DNA of 23,022 nt from contig JALKBU010000834.1 of the NCBI GenBank assembly GCA_023091735.1, positions 1-23,022 on the forward strand, read 5' to 3'. A program made the position numbers and the translations under genes. The notes beneath the pieces are model-generated. The model was not told the DNA's origin, ran no database searches, and worked only from the letters and a program-made list of their open reading frames with translations. Each line of letters opens with the position of its first letter. The stretch's first letter is position 1. The stretch is from Trichomonas tenax. Taxonomy: Eukaryota; Parabasalia; Trichomonadida; Trichomonadidae. This document shows positions 1-8,395 of the stretch, piece by piece.

Positions 1-307
1 AAATTTCTCTCATAACCACTAAAATTATTTTTCAAATCTTCCTTACCCTCATTTCCTTTCGCTTTCTTTTTTAGTTAGTTAGTTAGTCATAAATTTTTTC
101 AAAAACTGAATAAATTTTATAAAGTCAGGAATTCCAAAATCAATTTTAACGTTAATTTTGTAAGCAAATTCAAAATTTTAATTTCTATATGGGTGAGGGA
201 CCTAACTTCTAAACTAACTCTGTCGTAAAAATATATCATTAATAAATTATTGTTTTTATAATTTGTGGTTTCAGTAATTACTTAAAAAGATGTTCGCAGA
301 ACTCGAG

Positions 308-354
308 GCGAACGGGCTTTCAGCCCTGAGGCACGAAGTGCCGAAGCCCTTCGC
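308..354. repeat. GC-rich compound hairpin
   Basis: GCGAA (308-312) and GGGCTT (314-319) pair with AAGCCC (344-349) and TTCGC (350-354), with one bulged C at 313. Inside, GGCAC (330-334) pairs with GTGCC (338-342) across a GAA loop. GGGCT (314-318) could alternatively pair with AGCCC (322-326). This is markedly GC-richer than its surroundings and is the variant counterpart of the perfect hairpin at 522-570. Confidence 0.75.
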
Positions 355-521
355 TTTCTTTCATTAGTTAGTCATAAATTGTTTTAAAAACTGAATAAAT
401 TTTATAAAGTCATAAGTTTTAAAATAAAATTAACGTTGATTTGTAAGAAATTCAAAAATTTATTTTTTATATGAGGGGGACCCTAACTTGTAAAACTAAT
501 TCTGTCATAAATATATTTAAA

Positions 522-570
522 AAGATGTTCGCAGAACTCGTGGCGAAGACACGAGTTCTGCGAACATCTT
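522..570. repeat. Perfect 21-bp inverted repeat
   Basis: The arm at 522-542 (AAGATGTTCGCAGAACTCGTG) is the exact reverse complement of 550-570, separated by the 7-base loop GCGAAGA. The same arm sequence begins the copy at 287-305, but there the second arm is replaced by a different GC-rich hairpin. It could be a mobile-element terminus, a recombination product or a structured transcript. No ORF is attached. Confidence 0.9.
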
Positions 571-927
571 ATAACTAACTTTTGAAATCATACTCCGATG
601 ATCAAATTCCATTAAAAATAACTAGCCTTAAGGTTTTAGGTATGACTTTTTTTACAATTTTCATTCAGAGTGTTTCAACAGGTTTAACTTCAAATTTCTA
701 TGATTCAGTATTTTATATTGAACGAACCCCTTCAATATACTTATGAAAGGAAATTGATAAATTTTTTGAATGAATACGGAATCGTTCAGATAAGATTATA
801 TTTAATCATTTTCAGTGTTTTCTTTCATAGAATCAATATTAGGTACATCTGTGAATGCAACTATGAAAGTTATTTTTGAATCTATTGAAAAATGAATAAG
901 TCGTTTTTTTTGCAACGGAATTAATTT
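571..927. other. AT-rich non-coding stretch
   Basis: I see no gene, repeat or RNA signature here. Short reading frames overlap on both strands but have no recognisable composition. Confidence 0.5.
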
Positions 928-956
928 ACACGTCAAAAATTTTAATTTGCATGTCA
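928..956 (-). promoter_or_regulatory. Two TGACATGTAAA-type motifs at the start of the first gene
   Basis: ACACGTCA (928-935) and GCATGTCA (949-956) are 21 bases apart, each preceded by AATTT. They match the motif found in arrays elsewhere in the window, here in reverse orientation. The second copy contains the ATG proposed as the start of the downstream gene at 951. Confidence 0.5.
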
Positions 957-2810
957 GAAGTGCAAAAAAAATTAATGGATACATGGACTTTGGCCACTGT
1001 ATACAGAATTTCAGCTTTCTGTACGCTGCCACCATTGGAATACACAATTATATCGACTTGTTCATTAAGATTTCACTGGAAACAATTTTTGAACAACTTA
1101 ATGTATGGAAACATATTTCTTTGGTGGCTTATTAGCTTTTTCACGCCTTTTCCTATAAGGATTGTCTTTAGAAACCCATACACAGCAGCAAAACTCATCG
1201 GTGGCGCTTTATTTATATTTTTTGTTTTATCTCTTTTAAATATTCACACTCACCAATTATTTCTCAACCAATCAATCAAAACAGATATTCAGCAACGTAT
1301 GTATTACTTCTACAAAGTTCAAAACGTAGTTTTAATATATTTAAGTGTTATATTCGTTTCATGCTTGAAATATTGGTATGTAGCTGTCGGACACTTCAGA
1401 GAGGAGCAAATTGCTCAATTGCTGGGTCAAATTGGAATACAGACCAATAATTTATTCCAAAAGAATGAACTTTTAATGAGTTATCTTCATGAACACTTTT
1501 TGCCTTGTGCATTAACATCGTTATTGATCATTATTATATTCTACAAATACGAAAGCATTGAGTTCAGGATATTTAAATTCAGTTTCCACATCCAAATCAA
1601 GCATTTAGTTGTGATGTATTTCGTTTTTTGTGTCATGATGTGGAGAACAGTTTACGAACCAACACCAGAAGAATTCTCAACAATCTTCGAGGACCATTAC
1701 ATCGCCCCAACAAATTACAGCTACACATTTAATGGCAAAAAACGGAATATTGTTTATATGCTTGTTGAATCTCTTGAGCAAACATACGTATCAAAGAAAT
1801 CAGGAGGAATTTTTGATCCTCCATTAATTCCGAATTTAGAAAAAATTGCAAAAGAAAATGTTCATTTCTCTGAGTTTAGCGAAGGAATTCTTGGAGGTAT
1901 GCAACAGTCTTCAACAGCTCATTATACAACAGGCTCTCACTTCAATCAGATGTGCGGAATTCCATTCCACTACAATGGAATTTTGTTTGTTAAATCGACA
2001 GCATGGAGATTTTATCCTGGAGCAAAGTGTGCGGGAGACATTCTTCGAGAGAATGGTTACAACACAGCAGCTGTTATTGGTGATGACCTTGATGACTGGA
2101 ATATAGGAATGGTATATCAAGCGCATGGTTTTGATAAAATATTGGGAGCGACTGATATGGGACAAGATGGAGGTTATGTTAATGACTATAAAACTTTCGA
2201 GTACGCACGAAAGGTTTATAAATCACTGGAAGAACAGGATAAACCATTTTTCATGGTGATTGTCACCATCGACTCTCATGAACCAGGTTTCTTATGTCCT
2301 CATTGCAACGGAACTGACAATAAGTTATATACTGCAACAAGATGTTCCGATAGACAGATTGGTTCATTTGTTGAATGGTTTAAACAGCAAAAGAGTTATG
2401 AAAACACAACAATGATCGTTCAAGGCGATCACCTTGTTAAAAACGCCGGTGTTAAGGCCATTGCTAATGAACATAACTTCCCAAGAAGAAGCATCAATGC
2501 TTTCATAAATCCTCCGTTTAAACCACAATCGACAAGAAGAAGATACACAGCGATTGATATGTATCCAACGGTTCTGACTTTAGCAGGAGCGAGCATTCCA
2601 AAAGACCGTCTTGCACTTGGAACGAACCTTTTTGGAACAGAGAAGACACTTAATGAAGAAATGGGAATTGGAAGACTAAACTCTGAATTATGGAAAGAGT
2701 CGAAGCTTTACGCACGTGAAATCAAGAGAGTTCCCATTAGAGGAGATCTCAATGTTGAGATTTCAGGATTTTTCTCGAAAAACACCACAGATATAGAGAA
2801 TGTTATATAA
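951..2810 (+). CDS. LTA synthase/phosphoglycerol transferase-like membrane sulfatase-fold enzyme
   Basis: The 619-residue product has an N-terminal half with about five hydrophobic segments (roughly 46-64, 80-98, 120-143, 178-197, 215-231). An alkaline-phosphatase/sulfatase-superfamily domain follows. Visible active-site elements are ML-VES with Glu273, a TTG...CGIP block with Thr326/Thr327 as candidate nucleophile and CGIP at 335-338, DSHEP at 441-445, and GDH at 492-494. Five membrane spans followed by a soluble sulfatase domain is the layout of bacterial LtaS and OpgB/MdoB phosphoglycerol transferases. I infer transfer of a phospho-alcohol group to a glycan or lipid on the luminal or outer face; the substrate is unknown. 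A eukaryotic GPI ethanolamine-phosphate transferase is less likely because those place the catalytic domain N-terminal. The start at 951 lies inside a repeat motif. Met9 is an alternative start and both keep all domains. The stop lies in TAAA. Confidence 0.8.
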   Translation: MSEVQKKLMDTWTLATVYRISAFCTLPPLEYTIISTCSLRFHWKQFLNNLMYGNIFLWWLISFFTPFPIRIVFRNPYTAAKLIGGALFIFFVLSLLNIHTHQLFLNQSIKTDIQQRMYYFYKVQNVVLIYLSVIFVSCLKYWYVAVGHFREEQIAQLLGQIGIQTNNLFQKNELLMSYLHEHFLPCALTSLLIIIIFYKYESIEFRIFKFSFHIQIKHLVVMYFVFCVMMWRTVYEPTPEEFSTIFEDHYIAPTNYSYTFNGKKRNIVYMLVESLEQTYVSKKSGGIFDPPLIPNLEKIAKENVHFSEFSEGILGGMQQSSTAHYTTGSHFNQMCGIPFHYNGILFVKSTAWRFYPGAKCAGDILRENGYNTAAVIGDDLDDWNIGMVYQAHGFDKILGATDMGQDGGYVNDYKTFEYARKVYKSLEEQDKPFFMVIVTIDSHEPGFLCPHCNGTDNKLYTATRCSDRQIGSFVEWFKQQKSYENTTMIVQGDHLVKNAGVKAIANEHNFPRRSINAFINPPFKPQSTRRRYTAIDMYPTVLTLAGASIPKDRLALGTNLFGTEKTLNEEMGIGRLNSELWKESKLYAREIKRVPIRGDLNVEISGFFSKNTTDIENVI

Positions 2811-3265
2811 AGATATTAATTTTAATCATTTAACAAAGATTTGGAACGAAAATACACAATCGTTCTGCATTTTCAAAATCAAAATGTTATTTTTTTAAAT
2901 TGTCAAAAAAAGTGGGAATTTCTGACATATAAAGGGGGCTCAAAAAGTGCCTGTCAAAATATGGAAAATTTTAAGCAATAAATTTAGGTGTATTATAAAT
3001 AAAGTAAATAAAAATATGTTGATCCATTGCTTGTCATGTAAATTTCAAAACTGAGATAATTGACAAATATTTAATTTTTAATGATTATGATTTTATATTA
3101 TAAATAAAATCTAAATATCAATTAATGTTGAAAATAATTTTGCCATATAAATATTAAAATGTATTTTTTCGTTAAAACTTAAAATATAGATATAAAAATA
3201 TTTGAAAAGTCCATATTTAACAAAATTTTGATAAATTTTGGATTGAAAGAAATTTGGCTTCTTTA
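2811..3265. other. Intergenic region with motif copies
   Basis: No gene is seen. The stretch contains degenerate plus-strand members of the recurring motif: TGACATAT (2923-2930), TGTCATGT followed by AAA (3032-3039) and TGACAAAT (3061-3068). The last two are 29 bases apart. They lie upstream of the small membrane protein at 3282 and are oriented towards it. Confidence 0.45.
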
Positions 3266-3271
3266 TCATTC
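3266..3271 (+). promoter_or_regulatory. Initiator-like TCATTC element
   Basis: TCATTC fits the trichomonad initiator consensus TCA(+1)(T/C)(T/A). The A at 3268 would give a 14-base 5' leader before the ATG at 3282, which is typical of the very short leaders known in trichomonads. Confidence 0.5.
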
Positions 3272-3281
3272 AAAAATATAA

Positions 3282-3623
3282 ATGACTAACTTCTGCGTTA
3301 AATGTTACACAAGCGTTGGTTGCGCCGCGTGTTACCTCGTTATCTCGATTTGGGCCATCATTATGTTGGGAATTTTGGCAATTTTAATCGGAACTCACCA
3401 CGGAGGAAATCTTGGCGAACTTAAGAACAACGACAAAGAAAACGCAAAAACTCTTTTGATTAATGTCATCATATACTTCATCATTTGCTGCCTTTGCTCG
3501 TTCACTCTCGCTTATCGCTTGAAGCATCCATTCGAAGACGAAAATGAGAAGAAAGATGATGATTCCGATGAATTATTGGATCTCAAGAACGACTCTCCGA
3601 CAAATGAGAAGCCAGAGAAGTAA
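3282..3623 (+). CDS. RNASEK-like V-ATPase-associated small membrane protein
   Basis: The 113-residue protein has two membrane segments, about residues 16-38 and 60-82, joined by a short loop. It ends in a highly charged tail rich in Asp, Glu and Lys. The first segment and its flank (cysteine, then IS-IWAIIMLGILAILIG) strongly resemble the first helix of RNASEK, whose conserved core reads roughly LSAWGVIMLIMLGIFF. RNASEK and the yeast f subunit bind the V0 sector of the vacuolar proton pump. A role in endosomal acidification is inferred from the family. The acidic C-terminal tail of about 30 residues is longer than in animal RNASEK. The start is supported by the initiator 14 bases upstream. 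The stop lies in TAAA. Other small two-span families cannot be excluded by eye. Confidence 0.6.
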   Translation: MTNFCVKCYTSVGCAACYLVISIWAIIMLGILAILIGTHHGGNLGELKNNDKENAKTLLINVIIYFIICCLCSFTLAYRLKHPFEDENEKKDDDSDELLDLKNDSPTNEKPEK

Positions 3624-4650
3624 AATAAAAATGTTCGAAAGTTATTTTATTAAATAAATCTGATTTCTTGCTTTCCATTCAATTACAGTGTTTGAAAGCT
3701 CTCAAAATTCTCATTGCTTTGAATGCTATATCAGCAAAAATATTTTTCAATAATTTTATCATCTGAACTATCATCGATCAATATATTGGTTAGATAATAC
3801 TCCATACATATTCTTTAAATTTAATATAGCTATCTTTAAAATAGACTATATATAAATATCGAAAATTATATTTATGTTATTGATAGCCAGTACTGTTTCT
3901 CAATGCGATAACTTTTTAATTGTAGTATAAATTTAGATTGCAGATCTCTTTAGTGGAAAAATATTTTGATAATAATTTAAATTTATTGCTTTAAGATAAA
4001 TTTTATAGATTGTTTAAAATAAAAATTTTAGCTAATCAAAAGCTCAAAGTAACTCTCTTGATCATGAGTTCACATATAAATCAACAAAATGCTGTAAAGC
4101 AGCTTAGAAATTGATCATTTTTGATGGTATCAATCAACGTTATTAAAAAGTATTCAGAGTTTAACAAACTGTATCATTTGGTAAGTTATGATCGATATTT
4201 AATATTGAGGTTGTTTAGCGAAGAGATTTCATTAGATATGACAATGATGGTTTCCATCGGTTGTAGTTCAAGTTCATATATCTGGTTTCGAAATTAAATC
4301 TGTTGATAAGTGAGAACCAGAAATATTCCAATAAAAAGTGTAGATGCTTGCAGCCTACGACTTCTCTATCTTGCGTATTGTCATTTACTTCATTTTTAGC
4401 TTAAATTTTTGATTTATCTTTAATAACACTCAACATCTTTTTACAAAGCACTAACAATGACCACACTTGATAGATTTTAGTAGATTCTCTAGTTTTGGCC
4501 CAATTTAAACGATAATATTATTGGACTAAAACAAATTTAAACATAATTTTCATGTAGCTTGAAGAGATAGTTAGCAAACTCAATAATATCAAAGTAAAAG
4601 TAATTAAAAGAAGAAATTGAAAAATTCAAATTTTGCTCTCTGTTAATTTT
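3624..4650. other. Long AT-rich intergenic stretch
   Basis: About 1 kb without a supported gene. Short open runs around 4070-4290 on the plus strand are interrupted by stops and match no family I recognise. They may be an old coding relic or chance. Confidence 0.4.
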
Positions 4651-4830
4651 AAAGGATTTCGGGTGGGTTTAGGAGATCAGAAGCACAAGCTACAAATCGC
4701 TGTAACACCCAAGTGTCTCTGTCTTTCTAAGGGGTGAATGGACCTCCATTACTCCGCTGGTTATAGACAGAAATGGTTGAACAGCCGTTTTCGTAAAGCT
4801 CTCAAACATTCCTGTCTTGTAAACATCTTA
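4651..4830. other. GC-rich non-coding island
   Basis: Base composition rises clearly above the flanks between about 4656 and 4820. The island includes a small perfect stem, AATGGA-CC-TCCATT (4736-4749), GGGTGGG near 4662 and ACACCC near 4706. Both strands have only short frames: a 62-codon frame on plus from 4738 and about 40 codons on minus. Neither resembles a known protein. Candidates are a structured RNA gene or a decayed coding fragment. I do not recognise tRNA, 5S rRNA, spliceosomal RNA or RNase P elements in it. Confidence 0.35.
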
Positions 4831-5242
4831 ATATTTGATTGCCATTTGTCACGTAATTATTATTTTTGTCATATAAATTTCACAAAAATTTATAATTTGG
4901 CAAGTAAATTCGAATTTGACATGTAAAATCACTATTATAATTTGTTTATAAAAATTCAAATTTTTAAAAAAACGTATTTACAAGGTTCAGGCTTTGATAA
5001 CAAACTATTATTTTCATTTTTATAAAAATTTAAGACGAAAATATTGCATTATAGCTAATTTTAATAGAGATTTTAATTATATTTTTCATTATTTAGGAAT
5101 ATTTTTGGAATTAAATCAATAATATTAATGTAGTTAATATTGGTATAACTCAAAATAAATGTTGCTGTTCCCTTATCGAATTATGTGATGAAAGGATTGA
5201 TGATTTAGATTATTTTGGCATGTAAAATGTTGTTTGACATGT
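4813..5242 (+). repeat. Two clusters of the TGACATGTAAA-type motif
   Basis: Plus-strand cores start at 4813 (TGTCTTGT), 4847 (TGTCACGT), 4867 (TGTCATAT), 4898 (TGGCAAGT) and 4917 (TGACATGT), then at 5216 (TGGCATGT) and 5235 (TGACATGT). Most are followed by AA or AAA. Spacings are 34, 20, 31 and 19, and 19 in the second pair. Both clusters lie upstream of, and point towards, the gene at 5334. Confidence 0.65.
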
Positions 5243-5333
5243 AAATACCACAATTTATAGAAAGTTGTATTGTAAAACATTCAAATAAATTCATAAATTT
5301 TTTTTTTCAAAGAAATTTTTTAACGCAAAACAG

Positions 5334-7118
5334 ATGAATAATGAGAAGTCAAGTAATGGCAAAGTAAAAGTCCGCGTTCGTGTGCAGAGAAGGAAATACG
5401 ACAATAATGGACAGAAAATTCCACACAATTACACACATTCTCGAACATCTGATTCAAATATTACAATAAATCTCAACCAGTCAACAAATTCGATGGTGAC
5501 AGAGACTCTTTCGCTCGTCCCAGCGACAACAAACGACTTAACGACAATGAACATCGATCAAAAACAAACGAAGCCATCAAATATTCGCTTAACACGACGC
5601 AGAAAGAAAGTCAATACAGTGTCCGAGCGAAAGCATTTCAAGCAAGTTTATGAAGATCGAAATTTCACAGAATTAAATGAAGAAACTTACGAACCTGAAC
5701 ATGTTAAGCGCAATTCGAGATTCTTAGGAAAAGGACCTTTCGACACTACAACTGTTTCACAGTCGTCAATCGACACTAGAGCATCATCTGATGATTATCC
5801 AATCGAAACACAGGTTGATGAGACAGCTGATCCGAGAACAGATCAATCATTCACAAGCTTTGCTGGAATAGAGCTCGCCAGAGATAATAGATCTGAAGAT
5901 GAAGAAGAATCATCTGATGATGAAGTGATGCCGTATATTGCAGCGAGATACGCTCCATTTGATCCTTTCTCTGGAACCAGGCAGCAGGATATGTCATATC
6001 TTTATCCGAAAGAAGAATCAAAACCAGGAAAATCATCAGATTGGTTAAATTCTAAAAAAACATCGAAACTTGATAAATTCCACGTTAAAAACGACTTAAA
6101 AGTGTTAGAGATAGAGCCGTTCTTCCAGAAAGAGAGGAAATTCTCAAGGAAAACATTCAAGTTCGATGATAGAAAGGAAAATGATTCAGAATTAGAATCT
6201 TTGAGTTCTATTGTCAACACGTTCAACGACGAAATAGATAATACAGATTCTATGGGTAATTCACCACAACATCCACACAAGAACATCATCGAATCTATCG
6301 AAGAAGACGACCAAATCATCGAAATATATCACACAAGTTCTTCAGCTGTTGACACATCAGATCTCCAAAACAAGCAACAAGCGGACAACTACACATCGAT
6401 AATAGAAGACAAACAAGAGAAATCGGATGAAGTTCTCGAAGCAGGATCATATGGTAATGACAATAATGCACAAGCATCGATTTCATCAAGAAATCTTACA
6501 TCATTAGAAAGAATTTCATCACAAGTGTTAGAACTTCCTACAGCTGCTTCTAGTTTACTTGCTGCACCAGGATCTAACGTTGATTCCAGCCGCCAATCAA
6601 TCGCTGCTTCATCACAGAGATCATCGAGCAAGAATTTGTCAGCACAGATAAGAAGAGGTGGAATAGCACAAAATATGGAAATCGAAGAACCAGTTCCTAA
6701 ATCATCTTCCAAATATGGCGATAGAGAGTCATACATGGGCTCTCTCAAGCCTCTTCCACCGACAGATCCAAATAATCCGAACTATTATGGATCTGATGTT
6801 GACATTATTCCTATTATTGATGAAGATAGACAGCCAACTTCCAATTCACGGAGCACTGATACAACAGCTTCTACCGTTGATCTTGTCACTGTGTCAGAGC
6901 TCCAGACAGCTTCGTCAAGATCCGCTGAGTTCGTTGAATTTACAGGACCAAGTGGAGTCCAACCAGGCGTTGATTATTACGTTGAGCTTTCTCGCACAGA
7001 GTCAGAAAACACACACTCTACGTCGCAGAGTGGCGTTGAATTAGCAGAAGATGACAACTCATCGATGTTCTCCGATTTACACGAAGTCAATGATGTCTCA
7101 GAAAGAGATGATTATTAG
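5334..7118 (+). CDS. Serine- and acid-rich disordered protein of unknown function
   Basis: The 594-residue protein has no domain I recognise. The first 25 residues are basic (alternating Lys/Arg-Val, then Arg-Arg-Lys), and a second basic run (LTRRRKK) occurs near 85-91. Most of the rest is low in hydrophobics and rich in Ser, Thr, Asp, Glu, Asn and Gln, with acidic blocks such as DEEESSDDE around 188-196 and many short serine runs. There is no signal peptide or membrane segment. The composition suggests an intrinsically disordered cytoplasmic or nuclear protein, probably phosphorylated. An uninterrupted frame of this length in such AT-rich DNA, with codon use like its neighbours, supports a real gene. 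It ends in TAG. Two clusters of the recurring motif lie upstream. Confidence 0.75.
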   Translation: MNNEKSSNGKVKVRVRVQRRKYDNNGQKIPHNYTHSRTSDSNITINLNQSTNSMVTETLSLVPATTNDLTTMNIDQKQTKPSNIRLTRRRKKVNTVSERKHFKQVYEDRNFTELNEETYEPEHVKRNSRFLGKGPFDTTTVSQSSIDTRASSDDYPIETQVDETADPRTDQSFTSFAGIELARDNRSEDEEESSDDEVMPYIAARYAPFDPFSGTRQQDMSYLYPKEESKPGKSSDWLNSKKTSKLDKFHVKNDLKVLEIEPFFQKERKFSRKTFKFDDRKENDSELESLSSIVNTFNDEIDNTDSMGNSPQHPHKNIIESIEEDDQIIEIYHTSSSAVDTSDLQNKQQADNYTSIIEDKQEKSDEVLEAGSYGNDNNAQASISSRNLTSLERISSQVLELPTAASSLLAAPGSNVDSSRQSIAASSQRSSSKNLSAQIRRGGIAQNMEIEEPVPKSSSKYGDRESYMGSLKPLPPTDPNNPNYYGSDVDIIPIIDEDRQPTSNSRSTDTTASTVDLVTVSELQTASSRSAEFVEFTGPSGVQPGVDYYVELSRTESENTHSTSQSGVELAEDDNSSMFSDLHEVNDVSERDDY

Positions 7119-7352
7119 ATTTAATTTGTTTGATATCTAAATTGTTTTTTTTTATACAAACTAACAAAATATAAAAACGAAGAAACAAAAATGACTATGA
7201 TAGAGAAGATATTGATGTAAAGATGATACGGACGATGATCTTTTTGACTTCCTAAGATTCAAAGAAGATGAAAATGAAGCTGAATGAATTCATTTCATTA
7301 ATATTTATCTAATCATGCAATGCAAAGAATATGCATTCGATAAATAGCTGAA

Positions 7353-8109
7353 TTAGAGGTATATTTCATGAGAAAAACAAAATAAATAATGTATCAAAGA
7401 AAATTGAGCATTTTCAATTGTTTCTTCTTTTTGATAATGAATTGAATCTAAAAGTAGCGCAAAATATGCTTTGCATTGATAAGCTGAAAGATGGCTGAGA
7501 GTGGTGAATTTGTCTGTTGATATAATGCTTGATTTGAACATTAATGGATAATTAAGAGGAGATAATGAGTCAATGTTGCAATCGATGAATCGAAATTGGC
7601 CAACATAATTGCTTCCAAAAGTTTGTCCGTTCCCATAATTGCCTCGAATTGTGCAGTTTTTAACAGAAAGAATTCTTTCATACATAAAAAACGACCATAT
7701 TTTGTTGAAGTTTGGGAATTGTACAATATGCTGCAGAACTCATAAAGATAATCTGAATTACTATAACTTAAGCAAACACGATCTTTTGCTTCATTGGATT
7801 CAAAAGCAGAAAAATTAATTTTTCCCGTTCCTTCAGCATAATATGAATCAAATCCAGAATTGCAAGCTCGCAAATATATATACATATATATATATAATCC
7901 CCTAAAGCTGAAGAATTACAAGTATTGACTCTTTTAGAACAAGAATTAGTATAAGTAGGTTTCCCGTAGTAACGCTCCTATATTTCTGGGGGCGCCACAT
8001 CTTTATTAATTCTGAAAAAGACATTTCCGTAGAGAAAACACTCCACTTTCAAAAGTATTTTATTTTTTGAGAGAGTGTCAGATGTAGCAGATACATTTTT
8101 ACATGTCAT
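7353..8109 (-). pseudogene. Decayed Cys/Asn-rich repeat-protein gene, copy 1
   Basis: Reading on the minus strand from an ATG at 8109, three pieces in different frames form one recognisable protein. The first has FLYGNVFFRI, then VAPPEI, an in-frame TAG at 7978-7980, ERYYGKPTYTNSCSK and TCNSSALGDY. The frame then shifts in a TA repeat (about 7874-7896), continues through NFSAFESN, and shifts again at the A6 run 7686-7691 into VKNCTIRG, FRFIDCNIDSL, LSHLSAYQC and a final IHYLFCFS. The second half aligns by eye with the plus-strand copy at 16487-17255 (INFSTFEHN, IINCQIDDFG, LKHLSTFKC, FNFFHFLSYYIC). Repeated short INFS/IINC strands spaced by Asn- and Cys-rich turns suggest a right-handed beta-helix surface protein. 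That is inference. At least three lesions make it a pseudogene. Confidence 0.75.
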
Positions 8110-8267
8110 ATTGAGAATATTTACATGACATGCATTTGTTTACATGACATTCTGAATGATTTACATGTCAATAATTCATTATTAAATTTTACTTGACAGA
8201 TATTTAATTTACATGGCATTTAAAGTATTTACATGTCAATCATCGATTTTTATTGATTGACGTGTCA
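8101..8267 (-). repeat. Eight-member array of the TTTACATGTCA motif, about 20-bp spacing
   Basis: On the plus strand the 8-base cores start at 8101 (ACATGTCA), 8123 (ACATGACA), 8142 (ACATGACA), 8163 (ACATGTCA), 8191 (ACTTGACA), 8211 (ACATGGCA), 8231 (ACATGTCA) and 8260 (ACGTGTCA). Most are preceded by TTT. Spacings are 22, 19, 21, 28, 20, 20 and 29 bases. The spacers share no sequence. The array separates the minus-strand pseudogene from the Sey1 gene at 8396. Its orientation (TGACATGTAAA on the minus strand) points towards the pseudogene, and the first member contains that pseudogene's in-frame ATG. Confidence 0.85.
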
Positions 8268-8395
8268 GGTGTAAACGTATAAAATCAAATAAAAATAATC
8301 GAGAAGTGATCGGAACTTTTTATTTCGAATTTAGATTCATTAAAGAGAATCCAATCCAAATATCCAAAAATAAAAAAAGCTAAAAAAAAACAAAA

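Larger units (their letters stand above)
57..570. repeat. Tandem duplication of an AT-rich unit with GC-rich hairpins
   Basis: Two imperfect copies lie side by side. Copy A runs from TTCGCTTTCTTT near 57 to the AAGATGTTCGCAGAACTCG block at 287-305. Copy B runs from the same TTCGCTTTCTTT at 351 to the same block at 522-540. Shared landmarks in order are TTAGTTAGTCATAAATT, AACTGAATAAATTTTATAAAGTCA, TTAACGTT and CTAACTTxTAAA. The left landmarks are offset by about 292 bases and the right ones by 235, because copy A carries about 45-55 extra bases before the hairpin block. Copy A begins with what looks like the tail of another hairpin, so the array may continue left of the window. No coding potential is seen. 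The family is not recognised. Confidence 0.8.

Noticed and set aside
4690..4810. Minus-strand frame with SITSGV, reminiscent of a reverse-transcriptase motif
   Set aside because: Only four residues match (TSGV), and the following PQG is absent. The frame is about 40 codons. Too weak to call a retroelement.
4738..4926. 62-codon plus-strand ORF in the GC-rich island
   Set aside because: It runs straight into repeat-motif and AT-rich sequence, with no domain and no initiator. The composition change is better described as an island of unknown nature.
8101..8267. CRISPR-like array
   Set aside because: Repeats are only 8-13 bases and variable, spacing is irregular, and the genome is eukaryotic. 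It does not fit CRISPR.
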